Position numbers and translations under genes: made by a program. Source: Lingula anatina (taxonomy: Eukaryota; Brachiopoda; Lingulata; Lingulida; Lingulidae). Taken from it: DNA of 64,000 nucleotides. Below are positions 1 through 11,293 of this stretch, piece by piece. Numbering within the stretch: position 1 is the stretch's first letter; each line of letters starts with the position of its first letter. Below the pieces are notes generated by a model. It worked only from the letters and a program-made list of their open reading frames with translations, was not told the origin of the DNA and did no database searches. The stretch covers positions 532,565 to 596,564 of the forward strand of contig NW_019775813.1 in NCBI RefSeq assembly GCF_001039355.2, read 5' to 3'.

Positions 1-1226
1 TAATGCATTTTTGAACAGTTTTACACATCAATACACCATATATCATAACATATACAATGAATCTTATACATAAATTGAACATTTATGCTTTAAATCAAAA
101 GGCCAAAGACCTAATCAGCTTTCCTTTGCTGATCTCACCAGCAAGTGGTTATGTCCAATTTGTAAAAAATATTGGGCTGACAAGGAGTGACATGGGCTAT
201 TCTATCACCCTCCCTGCTGCTTTAACCCAGCTAACATGGTACTCAACTGGCCTAATCAGTTGCCAACTCAGTTTTTTATCACCTCTACTTTTTATGGGGC
301 TGTTCTACAAAATCTCCACCTCTAATATAGCGCACTGGAGTCATGTGCATCCTTATGAAAGAGCCTACTGTTTTAGTGACAGGATGAGAAAAATCATTTC
401 CGACATAATGCCGCACAATCTGATTGACTGGTTGAAAAAATGGCCGACCCCTGGGTCGCCATGGAATTGGAGAAAAGTTAATCTGCGTCCGAAATTGTAT
501 GGAAGTTAACGTTGTGATTTGAACTTTTCCATGTCTATTATTAAGAAAAGATCATAACATCCTGCCAATTTTTTCCTTTGGAATGTTAGGTCATCTGATA
601 AAAGTTTATCCATGACATACGTTTAGAGAATTGTATATCTTTTCTCGGGTTTTATTTTTGAACTGTTTGGCAGACTGTGAAGCCAGAACTCAATGGCTCC
701 ATATTGACCCCTATTAACTCCTCCATAGAAAAGTTTTGGGTGTCAATTTCAATTAACAAAGAGGCAGACAATTCTATTTGTGGTTTCTTAACTGCCAGAT
801 TTGGCAACATTGTCACTGAAGAGATAATGTGTAGGAAGTGTTCTACAAAGGGGAAGAATTCTGCTGCAAAACACCTGTTCGTTGCCAATGATGGGTAAAT
901 AAAAATAGATATTTTTTTCCCAAAAGGGAGAGTTGTGGAAAAGATTTTGATAGCTTAACAACAATCCAGTCACATATTGTACAGTGATATATGAAGTGAA
1001 GCACAAGAAATGTCACCTCATATTTAACCTCTTAATTCACAAAACCTAGGTCTTTTCTAACCATTTTCTTTCAGGTCAAATAAAAAACCTCTGCCTACAG
1101 AAGTGCGATTTTTCTTTTCAACCCCTTACTTGGGTTAAATCAAACATAAGATATGTTTCATCTTCATGGTTTGGACAAAAATAAAAAATCACTGAGCGAG
1201 ATCCCCTATCCTTTACTTTTCCTCAC
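1..1226 (-). other. Intron of PDZRN3/4-like gene (partial)
   Basis: This stretch follows the donor site of the exon at 1227-1365 and should be the start of the next intron. No exon for the second PDZ domain (expected to open with EVDL and contain KLGLTVCYR) is visible on the minus strand here, so that exon lies outside the window. The plus strand has a 150-codon open frame at 57-509 that resembles no protein I know and is probably chance. The rest is AT-rich sequence without recognisable structure. Confidence 0.6.
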
Positions 1227-1365
1227 CTCATATTCTAGTTCGTAACCAGGATCGTCATCGTACTGATCAAAGAAGTCCATCCCGTGGGCCATCTCAATGT
1301 CCGTGAGGCCAAGGTCGGCGCTGGGAGAGAAGGCCACTGGTTGGCGAGAAGAGGGCTGGTACAAC
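1227..1365 (-). CDS. PDZRN3/4-like: PDZRN3/4-like exon: acidic linker before PDZ2
   Basis: This 139-nt internal exon begins after the acceptor TTTATTTCCAG (AG at 1367-1366) and ends at the donor GTGAGG (1226-1225). It supplies the last base of a split codon and then 46 codons. The product starts LYQPSSRQPVAFSPSADLGL and ends in the acidic stretch DQYDDDPGYELEYE. Vertebrate PDZRN3/4 have an acidic linker ending in ELELE or DFEYE just before the EVDLY that opens PDZ2. The match in place and character, plus a phase-0 boundary after E, supports the assignment. The exon joins in phase to the exon ending at 14400 (GG|G, Gly). The first half of the encoded linker is not recognisably conserved. An intervening small exon cannot be excluded, but none is needed. 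A TIR transposon lies only 83 bp upstream, inside the intron. Confidence 0.85.
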
Positions 1366-1419
1366 CTGGAAATAAAACAAGAAACAAATAATTAATTTTA
1401 TAATTGAACTTTTTATTCC

Positions 1420-2036
1420 CATCATCATCATCATCATCATCATCATTAGAGAGTTTCCGGTGCAGTTGGGATACGACGGCTAGATTGTTACGTATGTGCA
1501 AATGTATCTAGTAACGCGCTACTCTTTTCTCGTTCCGGTAAAGTTCCAGAATGCTGGCGCTTCCCGCCCCGCTCATTCCAATATAATTAACAATATACGG
1601 CCCCTTAGCCATCTATTTCCAAGGTGGAGATTCTTTTTTTATGAAAAAGGAGACATATATTACCCAAAAATTCAATTTTTTACGACAAATATGGCGGTTA
1701 GTAAGATCAACCCCCGACTACGTGCCTGATAAACCAAAACTAGCGACTCCTCTCGCTTAAAAAGTCGAAATTTGCATGAACGTACACTTGAACTATTGTA
1801 AAAAATTATATAAGGCATATAAATGAGCAAACATAACCTTTAATAACTAGTTTCAATAATCTTCCGCACTGGCTAGATAGGAGCGCTTGTATTCCGCAGA
1901 CTAGATTGGACGACGGTATATGAATGCGGTGAACGTCACAAGTGCGCACATACCGATGACGTATTAATCTAGCCGGCGTATCTCACCGGCAACGGAAACT
2001 CTCTAATATCATCATCATCATCTTCTTCTTCTTCTT
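1420..2036. repeat. ATC/CAT microsatellite split by a transposon
   Basis: About nine CAT/ATC units occupy 1420-1447. The array resumes at 2006-2036 as ATC units grading into TTC units. The 555-bp TIR element at 1449-2003 sits between the halves, so the element most likely inserted into a pre-existing trinucleotide array. Confidence 0.8.
1449..2003. mobile_element. Non-autonomous TIR DNA transposon (MITE-like), 555 bp
   Basis: The ends are inverted repeats. The left end reads GAGAGTTTCCGGTGC and the right end, reverse-complemented, reads GAGAGTTTCCGTTGC. The similarity continues inward around GATACGNCGGCTAGATT on both sides. A TA dinucleotide flanks both ends. No transposase frame is present inside, so it is non-autonomous. 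The TA duplication would fit a Tc1/mariner-like origin, but the flanking microsatellite makes the exact duplication ambiguous (TA or AT). It is CpG-richer than its surroundings. Confidence 0.75.
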
Positions 2037-2121
2037 TATCATTGTGGGTAATAGGACAGATACTATGTTACTGTGGATGATATCTATTCATTGTCAGTGT
2101 TAGGAGAGCAGACTCCTCCCG

Positions 2122-2175
2122 CCCCCCCCCCCCCCCAACACAAGCACACGCACGCACGCACACACACACACACAC
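2122..2175. repeat. Poly-C run followed by CA repeat
   Basis: Fifteen C at 2122-2136 are followed by interrupted CA/CG dinucleotides to 2175. Confidence 0.9.
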
Positions 2176-5003
2176 TATTTCTTCTGCAATTTTTCTCTGA
2201 CCATTGCTGCCCAATGTGACATTCAGGGTGTTAGAAAACAAAAACAAGACCATCTGTTAAGTATCTTACTTCACTGAGATCAGGTTCTGGTTCAGTCTAG
2301 ACTTTGTGAAAAAACTGCCATGTTTTATACCTCTCTGTTAACAAGGGTATTTTGTGGCTTCAAAGACCCAGTAAACTGACACTGGACTTGTATTTAGATG
2401 TTACTCCTACTCTTTTCACATTCTTTATTAGTCAAATGGTCTACTTAACTGTGTGAAAGAAAATATTTTTCCCTAAAATCCATATTAAGAGCCTTTGCAG
2501 CCAGACACAGGCCTATCATGTACAAAAATGAGCCCAAATGTTTTAAATATATTATAACGGTACCCATACATAATTATTACTTGATTTGGTTTGGACGCTG
2601 CTTAGTAGTAATTTCCTGATAGTTTAATCAATACAGTTATGATGACTATGTATTAAGTCATTTCAATCTGTATGCCCCTATAATCACAGTAGAAGGAACC
2701 TCATTTAATTGCACTTCAGCTAATTTCTCTCCATTTTCCAACCAAATCAATTGATTCCAATTTCTTTTGTTAATTGAATTCTCTGTTTAATCCAATCAAA
2801 GTTAAATGAATTCCTCTTTCCTTACAGCCCACCTCTGCTTGCTTTTAACAGCCACCTTCATTATCCATCCCTGGGGCCCTCACACTGCACACCTAATGCC
2901 CTACATAGGTGTATCCACCACCTCACTTCCATCATACAGCAGCTGGGGCCTTAAGATGCCTAGCAGGTGCCCTGTGCCGTGTATGTTGTAGTTATGAAGA
3001 CCACCAGTCCAGTCTAGACACTACAGAGGGGTCTGCAGGCAGAGATCAAAGGGGCGGCCCTCCTGGTCCACTAATACCTTAATGACCACTCAATGATTGC
3101 AGCCATTAACTTTCTATAAGATACAGAGTGGGCTCATTTCTTGTAAAATTATATAGGGGATTTGAAAATATAAAAGCTTAATGGATGCACACATAAGGGA
3201 GAAGTACAGTTAACTGTTTTGGAGTGGGCTTGGTATTAAAGAATAGAGGTTTCTGCCTGTCTGATTGAGCTAATTCATGGTCAGATGCATTATTACAGTC
3301 TATGTCACACTTAAACAGGAGGTGTCTAGTCCGAAACCACTGAAAAGATGGTGGTACTTCCATGATTCATATTCTATGGCTATTTTGTAGGTGGGTGGCT
3401 TTTCTAAATGTCCACCAGCATTGTCCATCCTGCGATCACCTGATTTGACCATACCTGGGCAGTTACCTCTTATTTGTACAACTGTTTATCTCCCCTCATG
3501 ACCACATATGTGTCACAGTGTTTTCAAGTGGGGTTGGCGAGGGCATGTGAAGTCGGCTTCAAAGGGCTTTACCTTGATTATTGCCATTAATCCTCTTACG
3601 CAATAATTGAAATTGCGATGGTTATTGTTAAAATTCCTTTGAAGTTACCAGCTAATGTGGATTTTAGAGTACACCTCGAATGAAATACAACACACACACA
3701 TTTGATATATGGGTCTGGGTGTTAAATTTGTTGTTAAAACAATATATCTTTAAAGTTTTTTGATGTGGGTATGTAATTATCTTGTAACTCACAAAAACTA
3801 GCATTAAAGAGAATAAATCCTCCCCTGCAACTGCCAACAAGTGGCTGCCCTATTGTTTTATTTTGGTGATAAATTATAGAAACCTTTGTTTTTTATTGGG
3901 GTGTTAACCTTATAATGTAGTGGCTTGCCAAATAAAACATTAAAATTAGTGGTAATGACCACAAATTGCTTTCCCTCTCAAAGGCTGGCCAAGGAATGAC
4001 CTGTTGGGTTTTTTGCCCAAGTAAAAACAACCCAAGGGAACGTTGAAAGAGCTCCTGAAACACTGAAATCTGTAAATTAGCTTTGTTGGCTGCTAATACC
4101 TCTCCTTATTAAATCTAGATATTGTGACAACTTAAACTTTATTTCCACGAAATAACATTCTCAGAGGAAAGGAAGGCAGCTCTTGCCAAAATGTACAATA
4201 ATGAAATAAAGAAATGAAGTCTTGCTGATTGCTTATTATCCTTCGATCTAAGGAATGGACAGTACTTAACAAAATGGATCGAGGACCAAGAAATACTGAG
4301 AAAGACAAGAAAATTAGCATGGTTTTCTAGCAATCAAGTTTCTTCTAGAGGTATGGCCCAGTCATGACCTGCATTGTATTGCAATATACAAACATTTTGA
4401 CCCACACACCATTTCTGTGAATAAATAGCTGCAAGTTTCAGAAAGATTGTCTTGCAAAAAATATACATAATAAGCTTCATTGTCCACTCTTTATGAATTC
4501 TTCTTAATGGGTACTTCCTTAAACATCTTAAACTTCACGAAAAAGAAAATAGCCTTCGGAATATTAGGATTCCTGTAAAAATTTAAGCAAAACCAAAGAC
4601 ATAATCCCATTACAGTATGGAAACACTCCCAGTCTTCTTTGAACACCATCAGGCTATATATGGTGCTGAAGTAAGCTGATGGTACTACAGGTTTAACTTT
4701 TTCAGTTACAAAATCATAGGGGTGGGGGTGGGGGGGCGGTGCCTAAATAGAATCTTCACACTTGTTATTATGACAGAGATGTGGCACCAAAATACTTTTT
4801 AAAAACTTGAGTGACTGGTGAAAAATGTTCAGACTTGTGATATGATCATGTCAGCCAAGCATATATCCAAACAAGTATGTTAGAAGTACAACAAGAATAG
4901 TATGGTAAAGGGAACAACTATCCCGATACAGATGCGACCAAGTGTGTCAGAAATGTGGCACCAACTTCAGCATGAACATATGTCAACTGTGTGTGTCTAC
5001 ACC

Positions 5004-5062
5004 ATACAAGACAAGCCTCATCATTATCTGACAATACAAGACAAGCCTAATCATCATCTGAC
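5004..5062. repeat. Two-copy 30-bp tandem duplication
   Basis: ATACAAGACAAGCCTCATCA at 5004 recurs at 5034 with few differences, giving a period of 30 bp. It has no other known role. Confidence 0.8.
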
Positions 5063-8000
5063 TGCGCACACAGACACGCTAATGTCTTCTGCAAGAGACT
5101 AATGACAAAGGCACAAGGGCAATGACATGATTTCGTTACATCACAGAAGCCTCTCTGGCCAAGCTTCACAGGGCAGAGATGACCATCATTTCACCTGCTC
5201 ATGCAAGGTGTCGTCTGCAGAACAATGTAAATCAGCTAGGGTTTATATGTTTCCAGTGGTTCTGATATTGGACAAGATGTTGAGAAAAAATACCACTCAT
5301 TTTTTCCATATTTTCTTGACAGAGCTAATCTTTTTGTACCTAATATTATGTAATTAATAAACTGCATTTGGATTTAACTATGAAACACTCATCTACAATA
5401 TCAAAAAATGTAAAGAGTTGAATTTCAAAATAATTTCATTATTTTCCTCTCCTTCTGAAGTATAGACAGCCTGATCACTTCAGCAGGCCAAGTACTTAGT
5501 AGTTTATTGCCTGCTAATATGTCTGCAGTTCAACCCCTCAGTGAAGAGGACTTGACTGGGCAACAATAAAAATTTATTGTGTCTAGGAATGTTCAGGAAA
5601 GTTAAGAGCAGTTAAAGCTTAGGTACTGAAAACAGTCCACAGTTTCTATATAAACCCAATTATAAGCCCCCCCCCCTCCCCCCCAACATACACACATCCT
5701 CCACCCCAATGTACACTCTACTCCAGTCAGCTAGTCTCTACTAATGGCCAGGTTCCTGTTCCACAAACTTCCTTCAAACCCCCTGATTCCCATATGTCAA
5801 AGTACCCCTAAGTGACGCTAATATGTCCTAATACACCCCTGGAGATGCTGGGAGGGCCTCCAGGGTCCTCTTTACTCAGGTAGAGCAGGTATTATTTTAC
5901 ATAACTGGAGACACAGATACTGGGGACGAGCTTCAAAGAAGGAACTGGACCAGGTAATTATAATTAAGGATGTAAAGGTATAAGACCTACATGGATGGGG
6001 TGGGCCTGTGGTTTGCCCGGGCATAGATAGATATGATCTGCAACTTGGTGGAAAGCTGCAGATTGAACATAATGAAAATCTTTTTCTCTATTTCAAACAT
6101 TGGACTATTACTGTTTATATGACAACATCCTGTAAATATCAACTTCAGTGAAATCTGGAGATGTATATTATTGTGAAGTGAGTTGCTTATAAATAAAACT
6201 CTCTTACTTAGAGATTCCTTTGCACGTGACTCTTTTTCTGTATAAATTATAAGCAAGATATAGAAAGCATTCAGATCTCTCTCAATGAATTCTTTTTTTC
6301 TAATTTTTGTTTTCCGAATAGAGCGCATATGAATGTCCTCATCAGAAAATCTCATGAAAGTATTATACAGATATACAAAGAAACAGCTGTACTCAGCTGG
6401 CTTGTGGTACTCTATCACCTCAAGCACTTGCCAGGGGCTACAAATCCAGCACTATAATATCAACAAATCAGAAAGAAATTTGACCAAACAATTCTGAATT
6501 ATTCACTGAGGACAAACGTGCCTCCTGACCAGACTCGGACCAAACAAGTGGACAACAAACAGTGCTAGGATTTGCTTTGTTCCTCAGCCACAAAATCCAA
6601 TTTCTCATTTGCACAGGTAAAAGGTTCCATCGTGTAATTTCCACAGTTATCAACAGGTTGTTGTTGTTATGATTCTGATATCAAAGGCCAATTCCATGTG
6701 ATTTTTGTTTGTTTAATTACAAAGTAAATTGCTACCTATCTACTAGAGTTACTTTGATGTTTGCCTGTGTTAACCTTAGAAGTGGAGCGGTATGTATTCT
6801 ATTGTACTGCGAAGGTATTATCCTCTCCCGGTTGTTCACTTAAATTGTTGTGAACTCAAGCGTAGCAAAAAGCACTGAAATGAAACGGGTGTTCTAAGGT
6901 GAGACGGTGCTTTGAAAATCATGAAGAAAGAAAAGTTGTAATAAGATCGCATTTCTTTCCTTACTCACTTTCTCTTTTTCTTGACTTCGAAATGCCCCTA
7001 TCATGTCCTGAAGAACACTGAGGCTACATGGCATTTGCCCTGGTTATGACTTCAGAATCAATCGAGTAAGTCAAATAGAGCTATAAGTAATCTTCACCTC
7101 AGTGTGAAAAATGTTTTTATGACTTTTCAATTGATAAGGATAAGGGCAGTAAAGACAAGAATAATCTTAACCTTAAAGAGCAAATAGCTACAAAACACTG
7201 TACAGCCCTCGCTTATAAAACCCTGACCCCTCCACAAACATCAAATCAATACTTTTCATGTCAGTTTCTCATAAAAACTGTTATCTTACTTCGTCTCCAG
7301 ACAGGTTAATATCATACCTGTGGATGTGTCTCTCTCGGTCGACTTTTAATTACAAGGCAACCAAGATGTAATTATCGATTAATCCTTACATCAAAGAGCA
7401 CAGATTATCAATCAGATTGTCTAGGCATGTCCAGAGATGTGAACTGACCATGGCACTGACCAATGGCATTGACCCTTTGGACACAACATTAAACTTAATT
7501 GATGCTACAAAAAAATCTCTTTGTGGACTGAAGATAAATTCTGGCTTACTTAATTCGGACTGGTTGAGTTTTATTCAGAAAATAGCAATTTAATTTGAAT
7601 GCAATTGGATGTAAAGACAAAAAACAAGGAATAAAGCTGCATTTCCCCTGCTTCCTTTTCATTTTTTAAATTTCACTGAAATTTTCATCCCCTTGCTCTC
7701 TAGTGCCTGAAGGCAACCTCTCTCATCTTCAGCACAGGGAAACTCTCTATTTCTTTCATGCATGTGTGCAACTATTATTTCTGGCTTCAGCATAGAATTA
7801 AGTCCTTCCTCTTTGTTACCATTCTAGTTAAAGGCAAATCATTAAATACCTGGATCCCATTCATTATGTCATTGAAGTACAGCACAACACGGGGAAGATC
7901 TGGGCTAGTGTCTTATGGAAACTGAAAGGGCGGAAAACACTGAGAAAATAGAAGATTACAAGGCGGACCATGGTTGTGTAATGATGATTTGCAGGTTTTT

Positions 8001-8408
8001 GGTAAAACAAACATCAATTACTTACTCTAAAGGAAGCTATTTGCTAAGAAAATTACAGGGTGGGATGCTTAAATGGTTAACAGTCCTAGGGCCATGGTTA
8101 GACAAAGATGTCACCAGCGGGGGGCGTGGAGGGAGGTTTTTTGCTAGGTGATGTGGTCATCCTTATCTGCAATCACACGTGGGAAAGTGCAGTTGAAATG
8201 CTTTGATGAAATAAAGAGATAAAATCTGATCTTCCCCTCCTGTGTTCAAACTGGAGAGATGTGTTGACAATGTTGCAGGCTTCCCTCTGTGTTGAGAGAT
8301 ACCACGGGATAGTGTGTACTGTTATCTGGACACCCTACCCAGCTGTGTGTGTTCTGCTAATTGAAACAGCATTGTTTTAAGGGTTAATGGGTCTGTTTTG
8401 ATAACTAT

Positions 8409-8660
8409 TTTTTCTTTTCCTCTCTCTCTCTCTCCCTCCCTCCCCCTCCTCTCTCTCCTTCCTTTCTCTCTCTCTCTCTCTCTCCCTCCCTCCCTCCCTC
8501 TCTTCATACACCTGGGGAAGAAGTAGGAGGGTAGTACAGGAAGAAGAAAATTGGGTGGCATGAGCAAAATGAGGTGGCAACAGAAAAGAAGAACAGGAAG
8601 AGAGGTAGGAAGGGGAGGAGAGAGGTAGAGGGGGGGGGGGAGGAAGAGACAGAGAAAGGA
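8409..8660. repeat. Polypyrimidine tract followed by purine-rich tract
   Basis: Positions 8409-8515 are almost pure C/T (CT and CCCT units). From about 8515 to 8660 the same strand becomes purine-rich (GGAAGA, GAGAGG, a run of ten G at about 8631-8640). The two arms are roughly complementary in composition and could pair imperfectly. Confidence 0.8.
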
Positions 8661-10279
8661 TATCAACCACCTGTGTCTATTTGATGCCTCTGGCAGAAGA
8701 CATTGGTCACATAAGTAGCATAGATGTGGTATTTTTACAATAACATTAAAAAACCACTTCATCCTTCCACCAACCCAGACCTACTCTACATAATCAACAC
8801 CCTAAAAGAGAGACAATAAACAGAAAGGGTAGCAATAATATCCACTTCAAAATGATATATCAATATCTCAAGGCTTAAACATAACTGAGCCCACAGATGC
8901 CTTTGTCTAAAGCATTCAGCTTTCTTTGACAACAAAACACCCTCATTTTTTTCTTCAATTTTCACAGGGACACTGTGTTCTACAGAGTTTGTTTTAACAC
9001 AGATTCCTCACATAACCATCATATATCATACATGTTAGTGGCCCTGTGCTGTAGACAAGGCCCCTCCAGTGTATATTGGAACAGTAAGAAGGCAGGTGTA
9101 CAGGAACTGGCAGTCAAGACCATCTCTCTCCTCTTCTAGGATATCACTTTATTTCTCCAGTCATAGTTGGATGTCTTCTTCAAAAACATGGGGACTCCAC
9201 AGGCTTAGCTGACTTGGCCTTCTGTTTTAGCTCCCCAGCTACAGTATATTGCCTTTATTATATAACATGTCTTGACATTTTTTTCTCCAATTCTATATAC
9301 AATTTTCCATCACTTTTACCATTCAAATTTTCTTCCAACAAAATTTATATCAGCCAGTAGTTATAGTTTTAAGTTTACCTAAAAGGTCATGACTCTTTCC
9401 TATGTAATCTGACCAAAACATACGCCTTTCTTCTCATCAATGTTGGCTTATTTTCATACCTATTGTAATGTCCAATGTTTAGATTTGTACCCGAACTTTA
9501 AATACAGCATGTTGCTTGTTCAGTGAAGGTTTCTATCACCTAAAATAACCTTCAAGTCTTTAAATGACAGTCTGGCTGTTATTTTGATATCTAGGGCTCT
9601 ATTTCATACCTCACATAATGCTTAGAAAATGCATAATTTTACGGCCAACACTAACATGAACACGTATGTGTTGCCGTATGTGCTGCCGAGGGGCAATTGA
9701 CAGGACATGATGGAATTTATATCCCTAGTTATTAACAAAATAACAGGCTTTTATTGTTCAAAAGCTGTGTAATAACATTTCACATAGATCAAGTATCCAT
9801 TTCATGATTCCGAATCACAGTTTTAACTTTGGGACTTGGTAAAATAATACACATGAGTAGTTGTTTTATTGTTACTATGGCAATAAAGTAGACAACAAAA
9901 TGGACTCGATGTTTGTGCTACATGCAGAAAACAGACAAAAAGTTGTTTGGTTTATCCAAATGGTATTTACTTTCACACCAGTAACAAAAACACCTGTTTC
10001 AAGTGACCTGGGCTTATTTCAAAGTACCAGCCAAGAAATGATCAAATTGTGTGTGTTCTTTGAAAAATGCTTTATAATCTCAGTGAAATTTTATACTTTC
10101 AATTCAGCGTGGTTTTAGAGGTTAAGTTTGTTTTGTGGTCACTCTCTCCATGTCCCATCTGTTCAATTTTATCAGGTGAATTTTTGAAGCACAGAGGGTG
10201 CTTTACTTTGATATTTAAGGCCATTAAAACACAATACAATCCTTAAGACCTCTTCAACACAGCCTTATGGGGGAAATTC

Positions 10280-10480
10280 CTCAACAATCCAAAAGAATCA
10301 TCTCTTACAATCTTAATCACCCGACATATGGGACATTTTGACGCAGGACATAGAAATTCATTAAGTGACAAAAGGAGCCTTATCATGTCTGTAAAACTAC
10401 ATAAACAGGTCAATTCTTCAGCAATCCACAAGAATCACATGCATTATACTTCTAATGAACTAACATATGGCCATTTTTGA
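10280..10480. repeat. Degenerate two-copy tandem duplication
   Basis: The segment starting CTCAACAATCCAAAAGAATC at about 10280 and containing GACATATGGGACATTTTGA recurs at about 10416 as TTCAGCAATCCACAAGAATC, with AACATATGGCCATTTTTGA. The period is about 137 bp and the copies are clearly diverged. Confidence 0.6.
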
Positions 10481-10928
10481 GGAACACATGATATTCAGAG
10501 AGCTACAAGAGTGCCTCTTTGAAGTACCTGAAGAGGCGTAAGTATGGTAAACAAAGAATCAAAGACATAAGGCCCCCTTTGAATACACCTCAGTTTGGTA
10601 AAATTTTCAGTCAGGGGAATTAGTTGAGAGAACCATCTCAACAAGGTAGCTGAAGTAACCGTGAAGAGGGGGAAACCCTGTAAATAAAGACAACAAGGCC
10701 ATATGGCACTGTCAAATAACAACAATCAGGTGAAAGGGGGCATTTGTGACATTGAAGTCCTGAAGATCTATTGATTTCTCATCAAAATCAGCCATATACA
10801 AGTCCAGAACTTAACTTATGGCAAATTAAGGGGTAAACCAAGAAACTTTTTCCAATTCATTAGGTCAAATTAATCAACTTAGATATTCATGATCATTTTC
10901 AGCTCTGATCGTCTGCTCAGCCTAACCC

Positions 10929-10943
10929 TGCCCCCTGGTGGTA
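10929..10943 (-). promoter_or_regulatory. CTCF-like motif
   Basis: The minus-strand sequence TACCACCAGGGGGCA contains a full match to the animal CTCF core CCACCAGGGGGC. It lies 27 bp from CATATGGAGGTGTCAAC at 10970-10986. Binding is inferred from sequence only. Confidence 0.45.
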
Positions 10944-11280
10944 TGTTATAATTCCACCACTCACAGTGGCATATGGAGGTGTCAACACTTCACAATCATA
11001 TCCTGTATCAGAGTTATTGATAGCTCAATGATATCCCAATTAATTAGGAGCATTAACATCCACCAATACATGACAGACCTCCCCTGCCAGGCAGAGAGGC
11101 TAGTTAAAGCCAAAACCATCACATATGGGCAATACCACCACTACAGGCCAGACACCTAAAGTGGCTTTATTAACTGCACCAGGTAGCCCCCCACCAGGAA
11201 AGAAGGCCAGTTATGAGGGATAACTGTACCTTAATGTTAATTATTGATACCGCTAGAAATTATCTTTATTGCCATCTTCA

Positions 11281-11293
11281 GCCCCCTGCTGGG
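11281..11293 (-). promoter_or_regulatory. CTCF-like motif (second copy)
   Basis: Minus-strand CCCAGCAGGGGGC matches the CTCF core CCAGCAGGGGGC. It is followed 18 bp later by CATATGGGCGATGTCAAC (11311-11328), the same pairing seen at 10929/10970. Confidence 0.4.

Noticed and set aside
5987-6427. 146-codon minus-strand open frame
   Set aside because: No recognisable domain, composition follows local AT content, no splice-site or promoter context. Treated as chance.
8322-8762. 146-codon minus-strand frame rich in Arg/Glu/Gly
   Set aside because: It is translation of the CT/GA simple tracts and nothing else.
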